A DNA stretch of 64,000 bases from Rhyacichthys aspro (Eukaryota > Chordata > Actinopteri > Gobiiformes > Rhyacichthyidae). The stretch covers positions 10,547,330-10,611,329 of the forward strand of contig CM072154.1 in assembly GCA_036850595.1 (NCBI GenBank), in the 5' to 3' direction. Below, one piece after another: positions 10,831 to 25,000 of the stretch. The first letter of the stretch is position 1, and each line of letters opens with the position of its first letter. Position numbers and translations under genes: made by a program. Under the pieces are notes generated by a model, which was not told where the DNA came from, did not search any database, and was given only the letters and a program-made list of their open reading frames with translations.

Positions 10831-13800
10831 TGGCGTTAAAACACCCCTTAGTGCACAATAGAAACAAGAGAACTGATGCATTCATGTAATTAAAAAAAAA
10901 TTCTGATATGAACTTAATTGACATCCTACTAATTAACACATGTGAGACTCCTTAACCACTGAAGAAGCAAATATCTACTACTGGTGCCCTTATAATAAAA
11001 GGCATATTATTCTGTGTTTTAGAAAAACCTATAATATACATATATAACGTTGATTTTCTCTACTTTTTGCAGCAGAATCTTTTCCATCAAGATATCTGTG
11101 GGAATGTTGAGATTACAAAACTGACAATATGATTACTATAATAATTACTGCTTGAGGCCATTATTAAGTGTCTTTGCCATTATGATACACTTTCATCTTT
11201 TAAAGACAATTGTCTGGTTGTTTATTAAAATCTCGTCAGCCTGACATGCCTAATGCAGCATTATGTGCTAGTGTCGTGACTGATATCTCATAACGAACAA
11301 ATCAATAAGCCTAAGCATCACATTCCCTAAGATAGCCCATCTAATCAAAACTATCAATCGTAACTGTCTGGGCTTGTGTGGAGTCATTACCAGCCTGTGG
11401 AGCCTGAGGCTATTAGCACTGCAGCTACCTAGTGAGCTGGGCAGAGTACCTTGAACATTAGTGTGGTCAAACACCCTCTGCGCAGCGCGATGAATGAATG
11501 GCAGGCTTGTGGAAGCAGCAAAGCATGATCATACTAATGGGCCATGGTAAATGGACCATCTATGGGTAGTGCGCTCTGACTGGCCTGCTCTGTGATCCAG
11601 AGCCGTGGCCATTTCACAGTGTCCGCCCAGGCCCCTCGCACACTCACTCATTGAGATGAAGAGCTCCACACAGGAGCCTAAATTTAAGAGGGGACTGTCT
11701 GAGGTGCCAGGAAAATCATGAGACACAAAAAGGGAGCAGGCTGCATGTTGAGTTACGGCAGCACTGACATGGCTCAGAGAGGCGATATCTATCTTTACAG
11801 CACATGGTGCTTTCACTTAGCACTATATATAGCAGAGAGGAAGACACAGGGAAAAAGCCACTCACTCCTTAATGAACAGGTACAACCATTAAAGATTCTG
11901 TGCTTAATCTATACACTTTCTTTATGACACTTCCTTTTAAAAATATATCATACACTACGTCAACAAGTTGCAATATGCAAAAAGAATATACAGTGAAGTG
12001 GTTTCTAGAGTAGTAGAAATGTTACATTTTATATATGAGAAATTCAAGTAAAAAAGGAGGAAAATAATCAGTCCAAATCTAGCAGTGCCCCCCTGTCGCC
12101 TGCAGCGATCGCCCTGATTCCTACAAACCCCTGACACTAACCAGGGTTGATGAGGGCAGAGAGCTAAGGAAGCCTTGTCTTTACTTAATGGCAAGAGGAA
12201 GGTGAGGTCCAAATTTTCAGCTCTTCATCTTTTGTCTTTCAAAAATGCACAGGTCTAATCCATAGATAGTATTAGTTACTACCTTTTATTACACGTAATT
12301 AAAAACAATATTTATAATTTAAGAGTCATAAAATCCTTGTCAATGATATTTGTTGCCACAAGAGTAACAGCCATAACTTGTTTATCTAGCTCAAACAGAA
12401 AATGGCCTATTCTTGTGGCTCCCTAGAATATTTCATTCAACAATGGACTAAAAAATCTATTCTTGCGATAATCACTTACTGTCAATGCTGTTTGTTTTAA
12501 GTTTTACACCCCATTCATCTATTTTAAAAAGAAATGAAAAATAAACATTGTTCCAATAACTCACAACAGAGCGTAATAATGTCTACAATATGTGGATCCA
12601 TCAGTGACTCATTTGGCAGCTTGACATTTGAAACAGATCAGTTTATATGCAGACGTAAACAAACATATAAACTGCTGCTTGTAGTATTAATGACTGCTTT
12701 TAGAGATTGTGACATACCTTCCGAGATGAGACAGGGCTACAAGCAGCGCACCTCCCAGTGACAAACCCGAGGGACTTTGAGCCAATCAAACTCAGGAAGG
12801 GAACAATTTATGCAGCAGGGAAAAGGCCAAAGTCTGAATCCTGTAAATGACAAAAATCATTGTGGAGAAAATGAATGTACAACGAAGCGCTAAGTTATTG
12901 TAGCGTGAAGTCCATAAATCTATCAGAAAGGTCAGAGGGACTTTTAGCTGGCATTAATCACACCGAGAACCTGATAAAAATACAAGGAACAAGGCGAGAG
13001 GGGGGAAAAAAAAACTACCACTGTGTGTCTGCAGACTGAGGCTTTGAAATTGCACACATCTGTCCCTGTTACGTACAAAAAATACCATGGAGAGAAGTGT
13101 CTTTCAGAGAGATGAGACTCACATTCTAAATCAAGGTGTTATTTTTCCATTTTCTGAACAGGAGTAGTCAATACTTTTTTTCAATGGCTGTGTCTGTAGC
13201 TTGTGGAAATAGAGCTTGTTAAGAAATAGCCCTCAATGTCATTTCACTGGCTCGTGGCTGGATGCACCGATTGGAAGAGTAAACCTCATCATGTGAAGCA
13301 CCTCTTTGGATTTGTCTAAACAAAGGCAATAAAGTCACGTCACTTGTAAACAAAAACAGTCAAATACAGTCTTATACTTATTACAAACACGCTCAAAAGC
13401 CTTCATAAAGCTTTAGGAAGACTTATGTGTTTCCTGGTAAGTGTCCCCGAATGCTGGACGCTCACTCTTAAGATTGTGTAAAACCCAAGCCAATAATAGT
13501 ATCAACATTGTAGTGTCATGGGAATACAGAAGGAAGCAGGTAGCATCCAATACTGAGATGTGAAATGGGGAAACAGGAGGAATTCAAATACACCCATTTG
13601 AATGTATTTCCTGTTTGTGTTGCCAAATGCAATGATATTTTAGATGAGTTTATACTGATTCCGCACGTGTTGCATGATGAATAAGTAATGCAGAAGGGAA
13701 TAGGGTGACAAATTCAGGTAAAGGTCTCCTATCAGGAATGTTAGCAGGAATGTTAGACCGCGGCGCTCTCATTGTTCTGGTGCCCTTATCTTTCATTGGC

Positions 13801-16800
13801 TGCGCAGAGGCTGAACAATGCAGCAGAAATCCAGGTTGAGGATATGTCAGCTTTAATCTGTTTTAATACAGTTTCATTGTAACATGTGTCTCTTGCTGCA
13901 GTTTCACGTAGGGTCCACTCTATTTTTCAAATTGCTATGGTTCCAGTGTGGACAGATATGAAAATTATGGGATTATTGTCTTATCTTAGAATTTCCTTTT
14001 TAAATTGAGAATACATTTGTGTGGCCATAGTCTGAATAACTGATTTCTCATAGATGAATTACTGATTTCTTCAAGGTATACTAATTTTATGAGTCTAAGG
14101 TGCAGTGTTGAAACAGTACATGCCTCTACTCATGTCTGACAAAGAAAATACATGCTTCAAAAAGCTATTATCCATCTTGTGTTCCACTTAGCTTGGAGCA
14201 AATCTATATCCCAGCATGCATTTGCTATAATTACACTTGGGGCCGCATTCGTCTTTTCTTGCCTGTCATTTGTAAATGTTATGATTTTTAAAATGATGTC
14301 TCTATATATTCTATTCTATATGTTTTGGCTGTAGTGAGCACAACAGCTGGGTGGCATGATAGCTGCAGTATATTCATTGCTCTCATGTTTTGGATACAAA
14401 CAAAGCAAACACGGTGAAATAAACCTGACTGATGTGACCTTTGAAAAATGTTTCCTATTTATCTTTATTTGTTTATTTCAAGGACAGCACATAAGCAAAA
14501 AGTACACAGTAAAAACGAAATGCTACAATTATGTCCATTTGCAATCCACTGGATAAAGAAGATAAATAATTTAGCATTGTGGTGTTAGGCAGTGTAATAA
14601 AGCTGATGTCTCTATACAGCAGGGATCTGGCCAGAGATGCAGTTTCTAAGTGAGATGGATGAGGCTCAAGCTAAACTGCTGAGGGGTGAAGCGAATTAGG
14701 CTCACATTAGGATGCCACTTTCACCATCACAATCAGACTGAAGAGGACGCACAGAGCTCAGTCTCAGATTAATGAACAATGGTTAAACACCTGCCTATGA
14801 CCTCATTTGCTGTTGACCAAATAATAATCAATCAAAATACCAACGGCGTCACCTTCTGACACAACAAAAACACAAAGCCTTGCTGAGAGAGCATAGAGCC
14901 AGAAGGTCAGAAATCAGAAAAGTGCTAACAATGACACCACCCACTATCTTTAGCGTTTGTTGCTGATGATGCTAACAGTCAGCACGAAACCAGCGAATGA
15001 TGTAAAGCTAACTTGACTTGTTACACCATTTACATGGTGCATGTAAAGGGAATATCCTTTAGATGAATACATGGTCAGTAAGATGAACCTATCAGTAAAC
15101 ACAATTTCATCCAATCAGAGCCATGCCATATTGTTTGAATTAGTTGAATTAATTTAAAAGGTAACAGTAAATGTTTGGTCGTCAAACCTAAAACACACCC
15201 ACCCCTGCCAGTACTGCCACCCAACTGGTCCGAACATGCAGTGGGTCAGGAGAAATCGTATTGTCAGGAGCAGGACAAGATGGATTTTAGTGACACTGAA
15301 AATGGTAAATATAAAGCATCAAAAATACATGCCTGCCCTCAATATAGTCATTCTTTTGATTCAAAAACAGCGTGACAGGTGGGTAGGTCAGAGCAGTCAA
15401 TTGCCCCCCCATTGTGAACTGCCATTGCACTGGGATCATATTACTTACATTCAATATTTAGTATTCTTTCTAGTGCCGGCATCCAACCAACAATCTAATT
15501 TTGCCCTCTCAACTCTGTGTCAAAATTCACCTGCTATTTAATGTTACAGTTCAGGACAAATGTAATATGTATTATCAATCATGACGGATTATGAAATAAA
15601 AGCCAAAGGACAAAGTGGGTGAGAAAGTCATCCGACAGCCGTTCACCTTGGGGTAATAGAATGTCACCATGTCATGGCTTTTCACTATGCGTCGCCTGTG
15701 AAAGTCTCATTTGATACCCAATAAATGTTTGACAACATTTCAGTGGAGCAGTCAGGAAAAGGCCTGGGTCGCATTTTAAAAACATCTCCTGACCTTTCAG
15801 CTCTGGCAGTAATTGCTAATGCCAGACAAGGAGAGAATGTAAGTCTCTTATGAGTCACAGCGGTGAAAAGGGGATATGGTGCCATTTAAGGAAATAGACT
15901 GCAAACTACAGGAACTTATATTACCTGTAAGCTATCCCTAATGTCACGGTACAAATGGAAATAAACTTTTTTGTGTATCCGTTTTGAAAGACACAATACT
16001 TTGGATCTCAGGTGTCATTTTTATTTACCTCACTCTCAAGTGTAAAAGGGATAAACGTTGATGGAAGATCTATTGTTCCTTTTTATCTCTCAATTGTTTT
16101 TCACATAGATAGATCTAAACTGAAATTAAAAACATAAGTGGGATAAGCAGCTGTAAGCTTCCTTCACAAGCAACTGTGTCAAGAGTGATGCATCAGTGGA
16201 GAGAAAATAAAGCTCCTCTAAAACCAGGTTATCAAGTCTTTCTCCAACTGAAAAAATATACAGTACTATTTATCTGCATGTTAGGATTCATGGTGATGGT
16301 GTATGTTAAAACAAAGATAGCAGCCAACATTTTCTTCCAGACTATAAAATTCACAGTACTACATCAGAAATAAATAGTAGCAGGTGTCCATTTGTCAATT
16401 GCACCATGTTTGCTAAAAGTATAATAGTGCTACCAATTATATGATCCCAGCAGTTGTGGGCTTTCAACAGTCCTTCTGGCTAAAAACAGAGGCAAATGAA
16501 TCTCATCACCTGGCTCCATTGTTGATCACACTAATCACGACCGGAGGATAGATGGAAATATATGTGTTTATGGGCCTGGAAGCGGACTTAGGCAGGTGTT
16601 CACTTTCTGTGCCATCTTAGGCGCCAGTTCTCACTCACTGCCCATTCGTATTATAGCCTTGAGCCAAGGAGACAGCTTGTGAGGCGCTGGCCCCTGATCC
16701 CAGCACATTAGTTTAATGCCTAGATGTGTGGAACTGCTCCTCACTTCTTCTTTGGCTTGGCACAGCAGCCTGCAAGACAGGCACAGCCTGGCTACATCAG

Positions 16801-19800
16801 ACTGCAGCTCAAATCCAAAAAGCTGTCTCTGCACAAAGATGCTTGCTTTTACTTTTTGTTTGTTTTAATTGGCATCATCAAGTTATAGCTTTGACATGCG
16901 GCAGTAAGCATTCTCACATACAATTTTAAACAAGCAGGCAATGTTGCAATGGCCAAAGAATCTGAGTGTTTGTGCCGGTTTTGGTCATTTGGCACAAACC
17001 ATAAGCACACCATGTGCTTGTGATTTGAAGTAATGTTCCAAGAATAAATAGGATCGATGTTGTAGATCGCTAAGTAAATACCCCACAGGCTGTGAGATGA
17101 CCAATTGTACCTTAAGAATGAACCCATCCATCCTCGTAGTCACCATCAGACACAGAGCAAGGGCCAACTAGCAGCCCATCTGTCTGGGTGTCAGCACCTA
17201 AGCAGCATTAAGAAGCCCCAATCTGTTCAAGATAACCCACCAAAGGCAAGAGCCAGGAAACATCTGCATGTATATAAATCCCCACCTTTACCTCATGAAG
17301 CATCCAGAGGCAGATGTGGCTATGGACTTGAGTCTGGGCCAACATTAAAACTCATCATCTGCTAAGATGTCCCCATCTTTCCTTTTCTCTCGTTCACCTG
17401 GACTCCTAGACATTTTGACAGCTGCCGAATCCCCTGGAGAAGAGATCTAGGAGCAAACATATGGGCCGTCAGTAGAAGACGAGACAAACTTGTCAAAGAG
17501 TTTTCATTTTGCAATGAGGATTTTTTTTTTCTTTCAAAAGGTTGGAAGACAAGACTCTTTGACAGCATAGTGTAGGTAGCAAAAAGTGACATTGCAGTTT
17601 CTAGATGTGATGAAAGCTGCCAATGAAGTTATAGGCTCCCGTACCCGATGACTCCTGATGGGATATGATGGGAATTAAATGTCATTTATGATTTTAATAG
17701 GGGCTCCAAAAGAGACAACACAGGCAACACGGCTGCTGCCCTGACTGTACCTCTAACTTTTAACTACTACTTTAGTGTTACATGTGGCAATGCTGTTTTT
17801 GCAATTTATTTCAAACATTGCATATATTGAGCATAAACACACATTTTTCACTAAATCTAAGTGCTGTCTCTCATTTCGCCCCCCAGCCATCTGATGTGGC
17901 AAAATGGCAAGCTTTGTTTAAACGGATGATAAATTAGAAGCTGTAAATGTTTGCACAGTTTAACCTTGTGTAGGTGAGGGCTGAGGCACAGAGAAACAGT
18001 GTTTTTCCTGAAGCATGATTATATGTGTGTTTATAAGAGACAAATAGATGGAGTGACCCTGATGCCCCTACAGCCTTCCCACTGGCTGCGTTTGTCTTTA
18101 ACACTATTTCTTGCAGTGGTTTCAGCTCCCAGACTCCCTTGAGGCAGGCCTAGTTCTGTAGATCCTTCACCTTTGAATCAGTGTTTCATTTCTTCCAAGA
18201 CAACATCATTTGTAGAAGAGTGCACACTTTTTTGTTGTAAACTTTGAAAAAGAAGTTTGGTGAATTAAATCATTGTTTAACCACATTCATTGCAGTGGGG
18301 ATATTATAATGTGATTTATGAATGGAGTCAGTTTCACAGTAGAAATGCTCCGAATGGCATGGTACATTTTATATTAAGTTACACTTTTGCTGCTGCAGAA
18401 ATTTTGTACTAACATCTTCATAAACAAATTAAATAATAGCATATCTGGTTGTTATTATTCTCAACTGCTCAAAAATAGCATTATGACAGTGTGACTCCAT
18501 TGTCCTTGAGCTTGCAGCTGACAGAAGTTTAACAGGGTTTTCACTTTAGTTTGAGGAGCTGCCTTAAGGTCATGATGAGGACAACTGTCTTCACGCACCA
18601 CCTGCCAATAATGTTAACAAGGATCCAGAGCCCCGTGCTGATGTGGCCTGGTCCAGGACTGCAGGGAGCGCTGGCAGGAATGGACATATCTCTCCCACAT
18701 GGTGTCCAGCTCTGAGGGACATTCCCCATCGCTTGCAGCACAGCATGGTCTGCACACAGCCCCAGGAAACAACACACGCATAACAAAGTAAGAACTGCAC
18801 ATTCACAGTACCTTCACACACTGTGGTCTGACATAAAATGTTCTTACAGCAAAGACTCCTGCATGCTACTGTGCCCGATATAAACAATATTACAAAATCT
18901 TTGCTTGATTATAACCATTTGGAGTTTGCTGAGAGGGGTAAACAAACCATGCAAAATGCCTGAACACCAATTCTGAAACAGAACAACTGGCTTGTTGTGT
19001 ATTAGTGGTGTCATTTCACGGAGCTCAGACGATTTGAACACGTCTCTTCCTCTGCAGTGTTATGGCATGCATAATAAATAGATGCTGAAACCATTCGTCA
19101 GGCTTTGATGGGAGTTGTTTGTTGTCCAGAGGGAGCGTATGGTGCAGCAAAGGGAGTGTTTGGTCACTTAACTCAAAATACCTCAACGTTTTAATTCTTG
19201 TACTTAGAACAAAATTATTATCAAAGCGTTTTGTGGACACAGGTTTTCCCTTTCATGAGAGCTAATCAGTTTTAATGGCAATGTTTGCTGTAATCATGGT
19301 GCCAACAAAGTCCCAAGGCTCAAGGCCTATTACACTCAGTAAAATATTAATGACTCTCCAGTAAAAGCCATTTAAAGCAGCCAGCTCCCGCAGGACATGC
19401 CAGCCAAAGCATTCCCCCCTGCTGCTCACACAGCTCACATCCAAATGGACCTTCTATTCCAGGCTCTGAACTTTGATCCTTACTGTTACCATTTCTTTTA
19501 AATGTTCAGGTATCATCAAATACAAGCACAGACACACTGCCAAAAAAGCTTTTACCAGTGTTGCAAATTCTGGGCAACTGTTCCTAGACTCAGTGATTTA
19601 CTTGAACGGCAGTCCAAACAGCATGTTGAGCTCCATCTCGCCCTAAAATATATAAATGAGTTTGATATTATTCCAGTGTTGCTCATTATACATGATCATG
19701 CCCACCAGCCAATCCATTAGCACATTCACTGACTCTTTTATCTCACATCATCAAACAAATACTAGTCATTAGGATTGTTATAAGTAAGGTGACACATAAT

Positions 19801-21679
19801 GAAGTAATTAATTCTGGTGAAATGAGCTGCAGAAAAAAATGCACAGATAGGATCAACAAATTGCTTAGTGTAAAATATTAAACTCATCATCCATGGTGAT
19901 GTTAAATGGCACATTAGAAACTACATTAAAAGATGACTCATTTAAAAGAATACTGTAGTTATTGACTGAAAACAGAAATGTAGATCTCCTTTAACATTAG
20001 ACAGAAAGGTAAACCAAACAATATTAGCTGCTTATGTGTGGATGATTTTTGTTAATTAGGTCACTCCACTCACCGAAGTTAAGTTGGACCTGAGAGGGCC
20101 TTTAAACCCTGTTGTAATTATAAACAGTATATCTATAATTAATTTTGTCCTCCAGTTTCATTAAGTTGGAGTTATGCAGGTTACATTAATGGCACATATT
20201 ATTAAGCTAATAATGTTTATTTTGCCTTGTGTGGCTTGAGCCCAGTGATTCTAAAGTGCATCTTGTCCCTTTCCCCTTTCCATTCCCAGGAGCTGTTTGC
20301 TTATTGTAACTGAAAATGGGAGAGGCTTTCTTTCCCTTCAGGGCTACTTCAGGCCCCTAATCCATATTGACACAGTGTCTCCAGGAGATGAGCAGAATGT
20401 TAACGTTCGCTGCTGCCGTGTCTCTCATTATAGAGTGGCAGTGACCACCTCCTCCTGCCTAAAACAATGGTCGAAGTCTTCGTCAGACAGATTTATCCAC
20501 TTGCTAAAAACACAAAAATGTCTAAAGTCATATTTAGACACATCTGTAGTTGACGTACAGTAAATCATGAGTATGAGCTTCACTTCCTTGGAGGGAGTGT
20601 GATGTATTGACTACAAAGGCAATGCTTCCATTTCCTCAGTCTAATTTCTGACAATACCAACGTCCAACGACTCCATCAACTGTCAACCTATCAGCATGCA
20701 ACAATTATTGAAGGTGTGCATTCTCATTTACCCATTAAAATATCCATTATCGTGGTTAGATACGTTTTAATGGTTTAAAAGGTATGATATGACTGTAACA
20801 ATCAGTACTGCTGTGGAGAATCAGAAGCCCATTCAGATGTCCACTAAAAAGACTGGGTAATGGTAACACAAAATTAAATGGTAAATTAGAAATAATTGGA
20901 AAAGCATTCTCATATACCCTCCTCATTATAAAACCCTAAACTTGATTGTAAAAGTTTTGGGCCATGTCAATTTAATTGTCAATTTAATTGGTAGTTCTGG
21001 AAGCTTGAAGTGACAAGAACAAAGACAGACATCAACCACAGTAACTAGTGTTTGCTAATATTAGCCACATGGAAACATTGTGAATTCTTGCCTTTGTTAA
21101 AATGATTATTTTCTCCCTTTTGCTTCAGCAGCACAGGCGTCTTGTGAGCAGTGAGACGTTCACTTGATGGTTCAATAGGCTTCCCTTTTAGAAACTTGGA
21201 TAATGGTTTAGTCCTTAAACTCTTCATATGTAGCAGAAAATGTCTATAAAGTCACTTTTACTCTATGGCAATTTCATTTCAGAAAAAAAGATACTCACAA
21301 TTTTGCCCTGTGTGTACACCAGTTGAGTGGTACAGACCCAGGCTACTTAACCTTTCAGTCTGCTCACCTTGTTGGTACTGTGGAATTCAGGAAGCCAATT
21401 TCCCATCAGTCTGTTGAAGCTAGATTTGCATTAATAAGGCCTGCAGTATTAAGCCTGAGGGCTGACTTTTGGTCCAATCACCAGCTGCTGCAAAGGTAAG
21501 CCACAAACTTTTACTGACACAAGCATTTAGCCCAACTGAGCTCTCAGGAGGATGTGAGCCAGAGGACATTTGAATGACAGAAGACTGAATATGTCAAATG
21601 ATTATACAGTTACAATGAAGATATAAAATGCAGACAATTATTGAATTGTATCTGCAATGAATAGGTTCTAATCTTGGCT
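10831..21679. other. intergenic, no gene recognised
   Basis: Long AT-rich stretch with only shadow ORFs. A small tandem duplication of CAGGAATGTTAG occurs near 13733-13757 and another of TGTCAATTTAAT near 20965-20990. A GC-richer block at 18614-18749 is open in all minus-strand frames and is listed as a finding. No mobile element was recognised. Confidence 0.55.
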
Positions 21680-22030
21680 CACAATAGACTGGGAACTGAA
21701 TAAAGGTTACTTTAATTTTGACCAACACTGGACTTGCCACTGACTCTAGCTTGAGCTGCAATTCAAGACTGAATCTAAACTGACTCAGAACTGACCCAAG
21801 AAGGACTCATAGAGCTGGATTGGAGATTACCAGGACACTGACTCAGGATTAAGTGGGACTTGACTAAGGTTTGGTTTAAGATTTACTAATGACTTCGGTT
21901 TGACTCAGGATTGATTTGGGATTGGGAGGGAACTTGAATTATAGGGACATGCTGATTCACAGTCTGGATTTACTGAAGGTTTCATTAAGGGTTGGACTTG
22001 AATTGAATCAGGATTGGGTCCGGATTTAGA
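21680..22030 (+). repeat. degenerate GACT-rich minisatellite-like array
   Basis: About 350 bases are built from diverged copies of a unit resembling GACTCAGGATTGACTTGG, with GACT or GGACTTG recurring every 10-25 bases (for example around 21760-21800, 21838-21860, 21895-21930 and 21990-22020). Units are too diverged to give an exact period. It resembles the 'ggactcggacttgac' arrays common in fish genomes. Confidence 0.55.
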
Positions 22031-25000
22031 ATGATCCCTTATTTACTCTACACTGTCTCGTACTAGACACTGTATTGAGGAAGTTTGGGTCATTTACTTC
22101 ATCAAAGATTGGCATGATTTAGGATTTGACATGTTTGACTGCTACTCATGTTTGACTGAGGCTCAAATGGGAAGTGGCTAGGCCAATAGACGGACTGTGT
22201 ATGTTATCTGTAATGTCTGGTTTGCATCCCCGGTGTGCTGCATTGACCACACTGTGTTCAAGCTGAATGCTGAAAGCCCAGACAAGTCTCAGCAGCAGTT
22301 TGGAGCTCATACACACACTGATCTTTGTACACTGAGGACTACAAGCCTTTTGAAAATGCTTGATGGCTGCTGTCAAACTGTTTCATGTTGATGAAAAAAC
22401 ATAATTGATTTGGGATAAATTGCCTCTAAATCCTGAATTTGTGAGAAAATCTTTTGTTGAAGTCTAACCGTGTAGATATATGCAGGGCATCATTATTCCT
22501 CACCACATGCATTTCCCTTCAGAGCCTTTCAATGATCAATCTCCAATTATTATTATTATTATGGAGCCATTTCCAACAAAGAAAGTGAGATGGAAGCTCC
22601 AGTGACTTGTTGAATAAAACCCTAATGGATAGCTGTGGGAAACTGCCACAGAGACTGATTAATTAGACCTTCACCATGAGCTCTAAAGCCTCTCCTTTTC
22701 ATCTCATTAGAACAAAAGCTCCCACATCTTGGATACAATACTTATTATCCTTTCAGGGTAGTGAAAACCCAAATTTTCTGCATGCAAAATTGCTTCCGAT
22801 AAGATTTGCTGAATGTCGCTGCCATGGAAAGCAATGACATTTTGTTTCACTTCCTGCTGTACATCAAGGAACAATGTTGCTCTCAACCTAAGTCCCCTCT
22901 CATTAGGGATGCTCTGATTTTCATCCAGTGTGAGCAGGAGTGGAGGCTGACCAGGTGTGACACACCAGTGGGTCCCAACAGCAGGAGGCCGGAGTCATGA
23001 CAGTCAGCTCAAACTGCACTGCACTGCTACATCAAAGACTAACTCCTCTTTGTGCAATACATAATGCAGAATCAAACAGTTTTCCCTAAATATTTCTGTT
23101 TACCTAATGAAAGAGATTTATGACATGTGCAGACTGCACAATAACATCTCTGCCTTATTGTGTGGCTCAAAAGCCACCAACTTTTACCAAATATACTGAG
23201 CAACTTTCAATAAAAAATAAATAGTAACCATGAGGAGGCTTAATAAAACAGCACCAACCCACCACGTGTTGGTCGTAGTCCAAAACCAAATACATGGGCA
23301 AATCTGGATATAGTTTATTGTTAATCAGTTAATTCATTAGTTGGATTTTTTTAAAATACAAAAAGTTAAGTGAGCCAGTCTCCTCAGGTTTTACAAGTGT
23401 TTACAGATGTCCATTATCGGTTTAAATCCAAGTGTCTGCCTCTTTTATAGATCCACAAGTTACTGTGACGTTGATGGTGGTCATAAATCTCTGTGATTGT
23501 ACCATCACTTGACTCCCTCTGTGCTCTCAAAAATACATCCATTTCACTCATTCTGTGTCAGTGCACATATAATGGGATGCAATCAGGCAGCCTGTGGCAG
23601 TAAAAGACTAAGTTGGCAATCTGGCTGGATTCCAGACTGGACCAGAAACATCTGTTCAGATTATTAATGAATCAATTATATGTCACACATGTGCCAGGCC
23701 CACGGGTGTCGGGGGGGCACCACGAGGAGAAAGGGAATAAATCCCCACAGGGAGCTGGCCTTTAGTCGTAGCTGCTGCTCCAAATGACTCATGTACAACC
23801 TGTATGGACTCAAAAATACACAAATGAATTAAAGCTATTAAAAGACAAGTATGGTAAACAGAGCTGACTTTCCTCACAGCACTGGAACAATCACATGGTG
23901 GTCACTGACACTTAAAGAGATCTAGCCTACAACTATTTCCCAGGGTAAACTATACAACATCATGCAAGGTAAAGGGCATTTTCATCTAAAAGGAATTAAC
24001 ACTGGAAAAATCGAGAGGCTGTTGAATCTTCCAAACTGTGATATTTCAAAAGTGACGCCCACTCCACTACACTTGACACCAAAGAATCTAAACATCTTTT
24101 GGCTTTTCATATCAAAAGTAAATTTGAGTTACTCTGCAGTATATTCTGTGTGGAGAGACCAAACACAGTAGATGTAACTCTGCAGCAGCTGTTCCCAACT
24201 GTCAGACGTGTTAAATCAACTCTGATGGGAATATGCTTGCATAAACACTGGCAAGATGTTTGTTCCTGAAATCTCAGGCTCACATTAGCGCTAAGGAGGT
24301 AACACAAAATGCAATTTATATTGAAAAGACCTGGATTGGTATTGCTATATTATTTAAACTGAAATACAGCATTTAAAACCCTTTTCTTTTCCAGTAAATA
24401 CCAGTTTGTGTAACTTCTGAGATGCCCGCGCTAGTTCAGAACAGAACAAATCCGACAGAATGAGATTTGGGTTATTTAAAGCGTTTCTACCTTGATTGGA
24501 AATTAGATCACTCAGCACTTTTCCACAAAAGAACTGTCCTTTTACATTAAAATGAGTGGCCGTCTTCTGTCACACAAAGTTCTGTGCCAGACCTATATTT
24601 TTGTTGATGCGGTCGGCGCTGCTCTGGGCAAAATGACAACTTGCTCTTTTCCCTCGTTTTTGTTGAGACACAAGGGGGAAAAAATTACTTCCATTTCAGT
24701 GGGCATTTGTTGCCCTTCCAGTGATGTGTGACCCTGTTTTATTTCATTTCATTTGTTCACTTTCATCACTGTTATTCACTTTGATTTACAGGAATGGCCG
24801 AGCAGAAAAGTTGGACGTTTATTCGAAATGGCACTGGAAAAATCCTCTGTCATCATCTTTCATGGACACTTACGGAGTTTTCTTTTAGTCACAGCTAGAT
24901 AGATTATATAAAGGAAATGAAACAAAAAAGGAAAAAAAATGCTTCTGTCTTATCAGTGGGTATTTGAATTTAGTCCCAGTCCTCTTCAGTTTGATTTTCC

